Source: Polychytrium aggregatum
Taxonomy: Eukaryota > Chytridiomycota > Chytridiomycetes > Polychytriales
Reading direction: 5' to 3'
DNA: 64,000 bases
Assembly (NCBI RefSeq): GCF_025602895.1
Contig: NW_026516340.1
Coordinates: 43,375 to 107,374 of the forward strand
A model generated the notes under the pieces. The model saw only the letters and a list, made by a program, of their open reading frames with translations. It was not told the origin of the DNA and made no database searches. Both the position numbers and the translations under genes were made by a program. Shown here piece after piece: positions 45,097 to 56,553 of the stretch. The first letter of the stretch is position 1, and each line of letters begins with the position of its first letter.

Positions 45097-48000
45097 CTAA
45101 GCGTATCGCTGGACAATGACGGCGTTGAGCAGACCAGCGTCCTTCAGGGTTGCGCTTGCGTCCGTCAGCTGCTTGTTCGGGAAGGTCGTCATCAAGACAT
45201 ATCCGCGGGCAGCCTCGCCGGGCCGGGATCTAATTGAGGAGCCAGAGGAGCGCACATACGACAGCGCCACCAGAGCAGGAATCGTGGGAATGGGTTGCAT
45301 GTTGCCCGAGGCGGCAGTGCGGATGTGCCACCATAGCCAGGAGCGTGAGAACCGAGTCGCGAATCAGGACAATGGGCACGGAGGCGGTGTTCTTCAGGGA
45401 CCGACCCGTAATTCGTCGGGCTGTGTCGCAAAGTGACCGGGTTCCTTCGTTCCCACGAGCCTGATAATGCCGGTCGCTCTCGCTGATACCCTCCCTCCTC
45501 CGCTGACACATGGGCAACCAAAGCACACCACCGCCACTCGCTGAAACGAGCAATCCTCACCGGTTGATGAAGGCGCGGATATCGCCGACCGTGTGCGTGT
45601 GGTTGAACTTGGACACCAAGCTGCAGGACCAAGCAGAGGATGTCAGCCGGCGAGAGCAGCCAGGTCGGTTTCGTCAGTGCATTTGAGGGGGCATACCAAA
45701 CCAGTCCCAAGGACGGGATCGATGGCCCGCGCTGATAATGCCATCGCCTGCACCTCGAATCGTGGTTCTTACCGTGTTCCATCCGCAAGCCGGAGCTGGA
45801 TGCTGGTGACGGGCTGAGTGTTGTCCACGACCAGGTCTGGTCCGGCGGCTGCAGCAGTTGCTGACGCCGACCCCGATGGGAAGCCGCCAGGGAGGAAGCC
45901 CTCGCCCGACGCTGACGAACTCACGCCTCCAAGTCTCTGGCCGGCGCCACTGAATGCTTGGGTTGGCTTCTTGGGAGGAGGCGCATAGTTCTCGGAGCGG
46001 CGCTCGGCCACACGGAGCTCGACGGGCTGTCCGTAAGCAACGTTGAGGAATGACGTTGGGGCACGACTGAGCATTCAGAGACAACGAGACAAGGTCAGCG
46101 AGCTGCCTGAAAGCGCCGCGGCAACCTGGCTCACAGGGCCACAGGGCATGCGAATTCCAGCTCGGGTGAGAGGACCGATCGCCACTCACCCGCTTTGAAT
46201 CGCCCGCAGGAACTCTTGGTTCTCGGGATCATCGTAGGATTTGAGCTCTCCATCGTCAATGCTGAAGCCATCCTTCCAGAAGGTGATTTTGCGCTCAACC
46301 TGAGGGAAGAAGGGGGAGGGAGTGCAGGCGCTCGGATCAGCTTCAAACGGTGACCGAGAGAGTGCGGCACGCAAGCAAAACCCAACCAAAGGCAGCGATG
46401 CCTCGCACCAGCTAAATCGAGTGTCGTTGGCGATGGCATCAAGTATCGGACAGTTTGCCTCGCAGCATCCACAGACACGACGACAGCAACTTCATACCCA
46501 CTGTACCCACCGGCTTCATGCTGATTGCGGGGTTCTGGGGCGGGGTGCCGGCTCGGCGAGGGAGGCCGGAAGGACCCGCGGTAGGCGCCGGCTCTGCTTC
46601 GGTTCCGAGCCGGTGGCCTGGGAGCGCAGATATCAAGTGCGTAGGTTGGACATGGCAGATGGAATTTGGGCACCAGCGCGTCAGAAGTGCTCGTCGTGGA
46701 ATCGCTCAACACCGCCAGTCTTCAATGGGGGCCCGCGGACCGACACCCACCTGCTCCGCCAAAGAAGCTCCTCTGCTCGGGGGGAGTTGGCTCGCGCTCG
46801 GCAATGGCCTCGGAGCCTCTGCGGCATTCCATGCAATGTGTGTGGAGGAGCGAAGGATTGGAAAGGTAAGTTCTCGATCGGCACTTGTGGGACAGACGGT
46901 GGCTGTCGGGAGCACACTTCCGCAAAGACATCCCATGCATTTCCAAAGAGCGTTCTGCGTGAGACTGTTTCGTACTCTTGGGCCTTTTTTAGGATGTTTT
47001 CGACCAAATCGGCGCCTTCCCTATTGGCTTTTTTCGAGGGAGCCTGCATCATGACGCCACTGCGAGCCATGGACGTCGAAGCATCGAGACAAAGCACAAG
47101 TGTCAGCAAACGTCACAGCCATCGCTGCTCGGCGACAGCCTGTCCGTCTCGATTCTCTCGTGCTTTGATTATTCACAAAGGTTCTTGCTGTGGAAGAAGG
47201 ATGGGAGTTGATGTGCTTGGGATACCCACGATTTTTCACCCCCGGCAAAGTAGTTTTGGAGCTCGTCACGATCGCCGTCGTCCTCGCTGCTGTCCTGGTT
47301 GAGATCAGAGAAGGTTCTCAACTTGGAACTTGGACCCGATCGAGACTTTTTCTGGCTATTGAGATAGGGAATGGGAGAGGAGGTGCGGCGATGTGGGGTT
47401 ATGAGCGACTATTTCACCAACCGCTGGTCGATGGCTCGATCGGCATTGTGCTCTCCATCATGCACGGCATGGTGGATGTTTACCTGGCCGAAAATTCCTG
47501 TCCAGAGGATCGGGCAGAGGCAGAGGCAGAGGCAGCCGGCTGGGGAATCGGGGCCGACGAAGACGACGAGGCGGTCGCAGCAGCGTGCTGATTGTTGTCC
47601 TGGTTCTCGAGGTATGCCAGCATGGCGGCCTACGATGCAGGACAGTCAGAGCATGTCAGCCACAGAGTCCTCGCGATTGATCATGAGCAGATTCCAGGCG
47701 TGCACAATGCAGGGCGGCGAGCAGCATTCGGACAGTGTCCCTCGGTTGTCGGGGTGGATGTCTGGCCGTGTTCAAAGCATGTCTGTCCTATGGGGTCTGA
47801 TCGGTCAGCGTACATTCAGATCATCGCGGTTGGCATCGAGGTAGAACTCGGCTGGGAAAGATTTCCGTTGGTAGAGGCGGCCAAGAGTCGACCAAGAGGC
47901 GGCCAAGAGTCGACCAAGAGGCGGCCAAGAAGCCGACGGCGACGGGCAACGGAAGCGAATAGCAGCAGCGTGGTTGGGACAATGTTGGTGCCCAGACGAT

Positions 48001-48298
48001 GGGGTAAAGCGCATCGAGTGATCACGGATAGGCAGTGGTCAGTATCGATCGACACACGAGTCGTCTGAGCTGCCTCTGGTGTCGAGCCATCCGCGGAGCC
48101 ATCCGCCGGTCCGATCCGCTGGTCCGATCCAGGCCACCCCATCCCAGCGGATGGCATGATAGCCAGATGCGCGGAGCAAAAAGAGCCGATGTGAATGGCC
48201 GTCGTCCCTTTGGCAGCGAACGCAGCGTTCTATTTACCAACTTCGGGTGTGCAGCCGTTGATAGACACAAACTGGGCAATGGCTTGGTTGCGGTCCAT
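45097..48298 (-). CDS. SHP1: Shp1/p47, UBA-SEP-UBX cofactor of Cdc48/p97
   Basis: Adaptor that brings ubiquitinated cargo and membranes to the AAA ATPase Cdc48/p97. Exons clearly placed: 48298-48238, 47851-47814, 47629-47484, 47316-47226 (phases agree), then one starting 47043, a SEP exon 46299-46190, one ending 45773, and a last exon to 45097. Order of domains: N-terminal UBA ([20 protein letters not shown], then [20 protein letters not shown]), an acidic linker with [13 protein letters not shown], a helix [16 protein letters not shown] ([38 protein letters not shown]), then [11 protein letters not shown] and UBX ([45 protein letters not shown]). The p97-contacting UBX loop reads FPN rather than FPR, as in other p47 proteins. 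Exons between 46330 and 46950 are not resolved. Confidence 0.9.
47884..47936. repeat. 18-bp minisatellite in a Shp1 intron
   Basis: Units of GAGGCGGCCAAGAGTCGACC-type sequence repeat about three times in the first intron of Shp1. Confidence 0.8.
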
Positions 48299-48568
48299 GG
48301 TCGGCGAAGCAGAGCGAATGCAGATCCTGGCCGTGGCGACGTGGAGCTGATGGGAGCAGAGCCAAGAGCAGCCCAGCAAACCAGCAAACAGCAAGGGTCA
48401 GGGCCGACTCGAACCGGCGGCTCCAGCCAGATCTCAGTCATCCCGGCATTGCCTGTTTTGGCGGGTCAGTGTTGCTGGGCCTGTCGCTCGCTCTTGCTTC
48501 CGTCTGCCGCGACAGACCTCCTCCCGATCCCGAGCCCCTGGGCGACTGCCGAGTGCCAACTGCCGACA
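48299..48568. promoter_or_regulatory. Short bidirectional promoter between Shp1 and GRASP
   Basis: Only about 270 bp separate the Shp1 start on the minus strand from the AT of the GRASP start codon, so the two genes must share upstream sequence. The GRASP 5' UTR must lie inside it. Confidence 0.5.
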
Positions 48569-51500
48569 ATGTAAGTGCCGCGCGGCTGGGTGTTTCAGGC
48601 CGCAGATGTGTGATGCATGAACGGCGTGCTGTTGTCCGTCGCAGGCAGCACCAACGCAGCTCGGTGCGTGCACAAGGACCTGCACCCACATAGATTTGGC
48701 TTGAGCTTGAGCTTGAGCTTGAGCCTGGGTCCTATCCGAGCGAATGGCTTAGGGTCGCTTGCCTGTCCGCTAATCGGTTGCACACAACGATCGCTGGTGG
48801 AAACGAATGCGTCGACTGCTCGAACCGGCGGCATCAAAATCATCTGAATTGCGGGACCCTTGGCCACGGCGCTCTTGACGCCCATGCGACAGGGGCAACA
48901 ACCAATCGACTTTTGGAGGATCAAGCCGGGGATACCATGTGCTGAAGGTACTGAGCTCCGTCCCGTCCCTATCTGGAATATAGTGTCGATGGTATCGGCC
49001 ATGGGCGATCCATGTCAGCCAGTGACGGCGGATCAACCAACCGATGATGGCCAGTACTTTCACCCGCACAACCGCCGATACCCGGCTCTTCGCCGCATCC
49101 CGGAGCGACCGGCTGAACCATCCTCTCGCCATGCAGGTCGTCGAAGGCAGCCCCGCCGACATTGCCGGGCTGGAGCCCTACTTTGACTTTATTATAGGTG
49201 TCAACGGAAAGTACGTTCATCCGTCGAGCGATCCCCAGCGCAGAGTGGAACCACACAAGCTGGGCCGCTGCATGTGCGAGCCAATGTGCCCGGACGATGT
49301 GCCTAACTGTTCTGTGATCCTGTGTTCTCCTCGCTTCCCTGTGTGCCTTCTTCGGTATCCTCCGTACTGGACTTCTGCTTTGCTTCCATGCTCGGTATGC
49401 ACCGCCTGTCTCTTGGTGCCTATTGGCAATTGCCAGGCGACTGGTAAGCTCAACCGGGAGCCTATGTCGTCGATGATATGCACAGTCTCGTTCAGGAGCT
49501 TGGATCGCGCAACGTCCCGGCCAGGATGCTCCCGTTTAGAGTTCGGGTACTTTGTCCGAGAGGGCGGTTCGCGAACCGCTCGAATTCCAAATAACGATAC
49601 GGATGCGATGCAAACTCCCTGCTTCGATTCATAGGACACAGAAGGACCAACGCTGTTGAGCCAGGTTTCGCAGAGCCTGGGCAGGGCCGTCTCCCTGGAT
49701 GTGTACAGCAGCAAGCTGCATTCGATCCGAGGTTTGTGTTGGGCACAGCATTTGGGGCCCTTGGGCAAGCGCAGAATGGGGGGGAGCACGCCACTTGACT
49801 GAAGCTATGCAGCGGCCGTGTCGGAATGACGGCTTCTGGCGAGCGGTTGTTATGGGACATGAGTTTCTGTGCGCAACCAACATTCGCTCACCCCCGATGC
49901 TCGTTTGTGGCGGCTGTTCACAGAGGTCAAGATTGTGCCCTCCAACACGTGGTCGTATCCGGAGGATGGCCTGGTGGGCTGCCACCTGAGGTTTTGTGAT
50001 TTCGAAGGCATCGCGGATCATGTGTGGCACGTTTTGGTAAGGTCTCGATGCGGCACCATGCTCAGAGCAGCTGTCTCGCATAATATCTAGCCTGTTGCCC
50101 ACGCGACTTGAGTTCGCTGGATCGCCACGACGGGCTGTATGGGAGGATCAGAGTGTGCAGCAGCATGCAATGGTGTGCAGTGGTATCGATTGTGCGTGGC
50201 GGTCGCAGATGCGCTGATTGGACTAAATTGTCCACAGCAGCAGCACCTCCTGATAGTTGTCCCTTCGTATTTCCCAAAACGCAACCACATTCCAGGACAT
50301 GTAAGTTGGATTTCAGTGAACATCGATGCGACTAAGGCTTCTCTCGTTGACGAAGCCGCCCAGGGAGCAACGTTTGAGATTGTCGCAGCGCCTGTACGGC
50401 GCTCGAGCACTGAGGCACTCATGAAGCTGTTCCTGGTATCGCACCAGAAGAGCTGCATAGAATGAACCGGCGATTCTGATCTCCACACGACTGGTTTGCT
50501 GGCAGCCACCCTGACTCGCCTGCTGAGGTCGCCGGACTCAAGGCCCAGACGGACTATATCATTGGTACACCGCACTTTACCCTGCGCGAGCCGGATGACT
50601 TGTATCTGATGATCCAGAAGAATCTCGGCATCCCCTTGCGCCTGTACGTTTACAACTCGGAGCTCGATTCGATCCGGGAGGTTATTCTTGCGCCGACTCA
50701 AGGTGAGCACGCGATTGAGAGGATACGGTGCCGATGCTGTGTTTTGAGTCCGGTGGGCCACAGGTTCGTGCCGACGAAGCGCGACCGGAAGGCGATGCTG
50801 ACTCTGCGATCGCTGCCCCACATGTGATTTCCAAAAGGACCCAACGGGGCGGGCAGGTAAGCACGTGTGTGCGAGCATGACTGCTGATTTCATATCAAGA
50901 CGGCGGTGTCGACGTCAATGCCGATTAAGGACGAGCAACAGGCGTCGCGCTTTCGGCACCGCCGTGGCATCCAGGAGTAAATCCTTGCGCTTGTGGCTCC
51001 ATGGATAGAGACTGACTTTGAACTTGAATGGCATCTGGGGGGTGGGCGCAAGTAGCCTTGGATGCGACATTGGATATGGATTCCTGCATCGGATCCAGCT
51101 CCACGGCCAAACGGGCAAGAAGGATAGCTTGGAGCATATGCTTGGGGACTATGTGCGCGAGCACCACCAACACTCTGCTCAACCGACGGGCGCTGATCAC
51201 GACCACGGCCATGATCACCACGACCACGATCATCACGACCACGATCATCACCATGACCATGACCATGACCACGACCATGACCATGAACACCATGATCACG
51301 ATCACGATCACCACCACGATCACGATCACCACCACGGCCATGACCACGACCACGACCATGATCACAATCACGGCCATGATCATGGCCATCCTCACGATCA
51401 CGTCGACGGACACCACGAATCCCATCCAATGTATCTCGAAAACGAGGCTGCGTTGCTGGCCTACGAATCCCACGCCGCAAACTCCAGCGGGCTCTTGCGG

Positions 51501-52076
51501 GCCATCGACTACCAGTCTCAGCCGTCACCGGCTCTCTCGGCGGCCCAGCCGCTGCCGCACATTGAAGCTGGCGTTCCGGTTTCCACCCAGGAATCGACCA
51601 AGCCGCTGCTGGACCAGTCGCCATCGGCCGATCTGCATACCGATTTGGCATCCGCCCCGCCAATGACCCGCGGGTACGGTAGCGGATCTGGTCTGCCCAG
51701 ACACCCGCAAGCATACCATTCGGCAAGCATTGCGACGGCGTCATCGCTGCCACCGGCCATCGCCGGTCCAGCGGCGCACCCGGGACGGTCGCCCCAACTT
51801 TCGGCGGTGGCGGCGGCGGTGGGCAACTCTACTCACTTTTTCGACGAGCTCTCGGGGCTTGCGACGGGTGCTCCCGCTGCCAGCAACGGCACAGCGAGAG
51901 TCCCTGGAGCGGCATACCATCCTCATCCTCACCCTTCGCCTCCGACAGCGGCGCTGTCCCCGTCGATGGGTGTGGGAGGCCTGGTCATGTCACGGACCCT
52001 CTCCAACACCTCAAGTGCCTCCAGGAAAGTGCACGATCCTCAAGACTTGGCGCCGGCCTCGGAGCTGTTCAAGTGA
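48569..52076 (+). CDS. GRASP (Golgi reassembly/stacking protein) with His/Asp-repeat tail
   Basis: Peripheral membrane protein of the early secretory pathway. Nine exons in phase: 48569-48570, 48893-48947, 49137-49210, 49486-49546, 49926-50036, 50296-50300, 50506-50702, 50838-50856, 51053-52076; 515 residues. The product begins MGNNQSTFGGSSRGYHVLK, a good N-myristoylation context. PDZ1 has EGSPADIAGLEPYFDFIIGV and VKIVPSNTWSYPEDGLVG to HLRFCDFEG; PDZ2 has HPDSPAEVAGLKAQTDYIIG, PLRLYVYNSELD and the hallmark LGCDIGYGFLHRI. The ATG is split between exons 1 and 2, exon 6 is 5 nt (GACAT, giving the conserved Asp-hydrophobic before HPDSPA) and exon 8 supplies GPNGAG. After the GRASP domain come about 75 residues almost entirely His and Asp, then a Ser/Pro/Ala-rich spacer. 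Such His/Asp runs bind divalent metals in other proteins; here that is inference. Confidence 0.9.
48712..48731. repeat. GAGCTT hexanucleotide repeat in GRASP intron 1
   Basis: TTGAGC units repeat about four times in the intron that splits the start codon. Confidence 0.8.
51196..51420 (+). repeat. CAC/GAC codon repeat encoding a His/Asp tract
   Basis: An in-frame run of CAY and GAY codons about 220 nt long inside the last GRASP exon. Codons vary at the third base and GGC, AAT and CCT codons break it up, so it is not a pure microsatellite. Confidence 0.9.
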
Positions 52077-52396
52077 GGCCATGCAAGATCGATGGCCTCT
52101 GCCGCGGAACCGGTTATCGATCAGGGGCCTCGCCACCCAGATAAGCGTAACTCTCGGCCAGGAAGGCGGATGGTGGTGGTCGAATGCAGCAGCTACAAAA
52201 TGAAAGAGAGCCACCATGCATTATTTGCCTCCGCTGTTTGCTCTTTTCTGTGCACACGCCATTGCGCCATGTCGATACACGGGTGCGTGTGTTCCCAGGG
52301 GGCTGATTGCGACCAAGAGGGCCTTGAGACATCCTGCGAGTCGGCCATCACACCGAACGACGCTGCCTCTTTGGGAAGGGAGGGGGACAGAGACAC

Positions 52397-52437
52397 CCTG
52401 GACAGACACCCTGGACAGACACCCTGGACAGACACAG
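52397..52437. repeat. 13-bp tandem repeat ACCCTGGACAGAC
   Basis: Three perfect copies. Confidence 0.9.
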
Positions 52438-53185
52438 CCCGCACAAAATTGTGGTGGCAACGCAGGCCCGGGCCAGAACGGCGCTCCACTCGAGACTGGT
52501 CACGCGCGAACCAGGTGGGCGGGTGTGGACAGGGACCGCCAAGGAGGGGAGGCGATGACGCTCACAGGCGAACCACTTGAGGCCGAGCGGATGCAGGACG
52601 CGAGCCAGAGACAACAGGCAGGCCGGAGGCGCAGACGCCTGCAGGGGAGGTGAAGGAGAAGGGATCCGTGCGAAGGCGGGGTGCGGTGCTGACCACGCCG
52701 GCTGCGTGGACTGGGCGCTCCGCCAGATGCGCCAGCCACGGCACCGGCTCCGTCTCGATGCGCCAAGCACCCGCTTCTCTCTGGAGGAAGACTGGAGGCT
52801 CGCGATTCAGGCGCCCGCATGCCGGTTCCAGATGCCGGTGTACTCTGGTTCTCATCGACCACCAACCCGCACAGCACCGCGTCCTTCGCTGGGAATCGCC
52901 TCCGGGAAAATGCCTCTGGCGAGCCCCAAGCAGATCTACCGGCAAGAGGGCCCGTGCCAAGGGCTTTTCTTGGAACAGGCCCGTAACGCGCCCGGCGACC
53001 GCCACCGCTGTGGCGCGGACGCACAGCCGTCAAGCATTGGCCGCCTCCGGATTACGTCAGCAGGAGGAGCGTTTTTTTCTTTGGGCGGCGCGGCTTGTTG
53101 GCTGCGGCAAGGGCGTGGGTCTCGGCGCGTTGTGCAGTGCCGTTGCTGTTGTTGTTGTTGTTGTTCTTGTTGGTGCTGGGGAGGA

Positions 53186-53258
53186 CAGCACAACAGCACA
53201 ACAGCACAACAGCACAACAGCACAACAGCACAACAGCACAACAGCACAACAGCACAAC
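53186..53258. repeat. 8-bp tandem repeat CACAACAG
   Basis: About nine perfect copies. The 8-bp period cycles all reading frames, which produces spurious frames on both strands. Confidence 0.93.
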
Positions 53259-53973
53259 ACCGGCTGCGTGTGTCGATTGGCACTGCCGGCTGCCTGCTGG
53301 TGCTGCTGCTCCTTGCTCTGTTGGCCGGCATCACGCCGCTTGGTTGGGATGCGCTTGTTGGCAACCCTGTCTCGGCAGCAGTGTCTGCGCTGTCTCTGTG
53401 TGCTCCGGAACACAGTTCCCACCCGCATCCGCCCGTCTCGCCCGCACCTCGCCTGCACCTCGCTCCCGCGGCGCAGCCACTCTGCAGCTGGCGCGCCGCA
53501 CTCTTGCTGTGGCCGCGGGTCCTCGCTGCGCTCTCGCACTGCTCTCGCTGGGGCTATTTCTGGCCCGGTCTGTTATTTGTCACCTCGCCCGAGCCTCTGA
53601 GTTCTCTTGAGTTCTCCCACAGCCCTGCTACTTAAGCCTGTCTCGGTCCCCGCTCAGCCTTTCCCTTTTCGCATCGGTCCATCGACCTTCTGGCCTCCGT
53701 GTGCACAACTCGACTTTACCCCCATCTGACCGTGCCCATCGCCTTCTCTCTCTCCCTCCCTCGCCGTCTACTCGACCCTATCAGGAGGATCTCCGTCTCG
53801 TCCATAGCTCGTCGGATCCTCCAACTCCCGCCCAGTCTCCTGTCCAATCCGCGGCGCTATTGCCGGCATCGCTCCAAGCCCAAAGGATCTCCCAGTCGCA
53901 AAGTGCTCACCCGCATCCACCGCACCTCCAGGCATCTCCAGCCACTCCCAGGCACCCCCCATCTCCCGCAACA

Positions 53974-56553
53974 ATGCCCCACACCAGCCAGTCTGGAAAC
54001 GACTCTCTGCAGCCGCTGCCCCATCGAACCCCGTCGATGCTTCTGCGGCACGCTCGATCTCACTCGCACGATTTCATCTCGGTGATGAAGGCCCAGCCCC
54101 AGTCGCTGCAGAGCCAAAGCCAGCCCCAAAGCCAGACCCAACAGCCTCAGCAACAGCAGCCGCAACTGCGATCCATCTATGACAACTATACCTTCCCTTC
54201 GCAGGCTTCGCAGACACCGCAGCAGCCGCAGGCGTCGTCTCCCCCATCACTATACCAGCAGCAAAACCACTCCACCCCAACCCTGCCCTCGTCCTCCTCC
54301 GTCAGCGTCGGCCGACAGTCTCCCGCACGAGGCCACCACAGAGCCCAGTCGGTCTCGTCCTCGTCGCCTCCTCCTGCTGCTCCCGTGACCATGACCAACA
54401 CCATCCATGTGGCCTACCGCCCAGGCATCACCGACCGTGGCGATCTCTTTGTCCATTTCCGAACCTATCCCGAGTTCAAGCTGATGGCCTTCTACGACCA
54501 CTGTAAGTCTCTCTGTCGCCTGTTTGTGTCGACTGCTGCAGGTCGATCTGTCTCCACGAGCCCGCCCTCGGCTGCTGCTGCATTCGCATCGTCTCCCTTG
54601 TCCCCCCCGTCGTGGCTGTCTTGCCGTGGCTGTCTTGCCCTCCACGTCATTGGCTGCGCCGGCACAGGCTTTGCATGTGCTTGACCCCACCGGTCCATCT
54701 ACCGCCTCCCTCGTCTGCTACCGACTCGGCCTTTAATCACCCCATCGCTGTCCTATTACTTGCCCCTTCTCCAATCGCCTCTCCCATGTCGGCACGCGCC
54801 ACCATCACCACTGCTCTGCCTCGCCAGACTGCTTTGTGCGCTTCGAGTCTCCCGAAGGCGCCGCCAGCGCCCTCTCGAGACCCTACCCCAACGGCATCGT
54901 CAACTTTGACATGGCCAAGCAGAACTACGAAGTGCCCTATCCACAGCCCGACGACGATCCCATCACCTGCTGCACCCTGCACATTACCCATCTGCCGACC
55001 AACTACTCCAAAGAGGAGATGACCAAGATCTTTAAGGTGTTCAGCGGGTATGCACGGCGTCTCGCTTTCTGCGTCGTTTGCTGGCTGTCTTGCATTGTCT
55101 GTTGCATTGCTTGTTGCATTGCCTGTTACTTCGTTTGTTGCATTGCTTGTTACTTCGTTTGTTGCATTGCTTGTTACTTCGTTTGTTGCATTGCTTGTTG
55201 TTCTCTATCCATCTGCCTGTCGTCACAGTCTGACTCTTCTGTCACCGTTCATACAGATTCCTCAGCGTCCACTTTTATGGCAAGTACGGCTACGCCTACT
55301 TTGACGAAGACAGCAACGCTGCCGCCGCGCGCAACATCCTGCGTGCCCAGACCAACCTTGTCGTGAGCTTCGCCAAGAATGCCGTCAAGCCCGCCGTCGA
55401 CGCCGCAGACCACTCGGACGACCTTCTCGCCAAAACAGCCGTCTCTACCATCGCACCCTTCTCTGTCGCTCCTCCCTCTGTCACTAACCACCAAGCCCCC
55501 ATCCAGTCCTACCAGCAGTCGTTCTTGTCGGCGCCTTTCCAGCGCAGCGTGCACCTGGGCCATCATCGCCGCGCCTCAGCCGCCGATGTCGAGCACCAGT
55601 CGTTCATGAACCCGCCTTTCCGAAAGGAGTCGCCTCTGCCCAGTGGCGAGCCTCAGAAGGTCATGCAGCGATGGGGCCACCAGCGCAAGGTGTCCTCGAT
55701 CGAGCTTGGCCAGCACAACAACCCGCCTGTGCCCACCATGCCCTGGGGCCGATCTGCCTCGTACATGAACTCCCGCCTCAGCAACGAGGACCGGCTCTGG
55801 CAGCCCATGTCTTCGGCGGCGCACCCGAGCGTCGCCTTTGATCCGGACGAAGGCGCCGATATTCTGCAGGAGGTCTCCAAGGTGCACGACCGCCGTAACA
55901 ACAGCATGATGGACCCCCTCCTGGGCGGTCGCATCCCCGCTCCCGCTGCGGCCAACCGATATCCCTATGTCGACGGCGACGTGTCCTCGCTCGTCGATAG
56001 CCTCTCCCCCCTGACGCTTTCTGAGTCCAACACCCCGCGAACCTCGCCTCACCTGCGCCACATGCAGCAGCCGCAGCCCTCCCAGCGGCCCTTTGCCGTG
56101 CCCGGCCCCATCGTCTCTCTGTCGCCTCCCCACTCTGACTCTCGATCTGCGCTCTCGTGGACTGCCTCGTCGAGCGGTCTGCAGGCTCCCGAGCCGCTGC
56201 CCCGCGAGCTCGCCTTTCAGCAGGAGCTCTCGCGCGTCTTCCAGGCGAACCAGTCGTCCATGTTCAGCCACGACATTGGCTTTGCTCCTGATGCTCCGAT
56301 CATCATGGGCGCTGCCGCCGTCAGCGGATCTCCCGGATACTCGAGCCGACCGTCCAACCCGGCCTCGATGGGCCTCGGCGGCCTGACCTTCCGCCCAGAC
56401 GACTTCGACTATGTGCCGCCGGTCAACCAGGACCCGATCATCTCGAGCGGACCCAAGTGGTCCTTTGACCTGCCCCGAGATCACATCCCCGCCACCAGCT
56501 CGGACTGGACGCCGCTGAGCTCCCGTGCCCAGCTGGACTTTGGTCTGAATTGA
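53974..56553 (+). CDS. RNA-binding protein with two RRMs and long disordered regions
   Basis: Three exons in phase, 53974-54502, 54828-55047 and 55257-56553; 681 residues. The start is the first ATG in the frame, in context CAACAATGC. The N-terminal 130 residues are Gln/Ser/Pro-rich. RRM1 is split by intron 1: TIHVAYRPGITDRGDLFVHF with YPEFKLMAFYDHY, then CFVRFESPEGAASALS. RRM2 is split by intron 2: CCTLHITHLPTNYSKEEMTK, then FLSVHFYGKYGYAYFDEDSN and NLVVSFAKN. The aromatic RNP1 residues are CFVRF and YGYAYF. The tail is 350 residues of Ser/Pro/Gln-rich sequence with several RRxSS-type sites. It resembles the Whi3/Scw1/RBPMS class of mRNA regulators, but I cannot place it further. Intron 2 holds a 24-bp repeat. 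Confidence 0.85.
55085..55203. repeat. 24-bp minisatellite in RRM-gene intron 2
   Basis: TTGCATTGCTTGTTACTTCG plus TTTG repeats about four times, with a shorter form at the start. Confidence 0.9.

Larger units (their letters stand above)
52077..53973. other. 1.9-kb intergenic region with minisatellites
   Basis: Between GRASP and the two-RRM gene. Contains a 13-bp and an 8-bp tandem array and, from about 53640, a pyrimidine-rich promoter or leader. Long frames cross the repeats but look like shadows. Confidence 0.5.

Noticed and set aside
52577-53635. Frames of 316-352 codons around the CACAACAG array
   Set aside because: Created by an 8-bp repeat that opens all frames; no domain on either strand.
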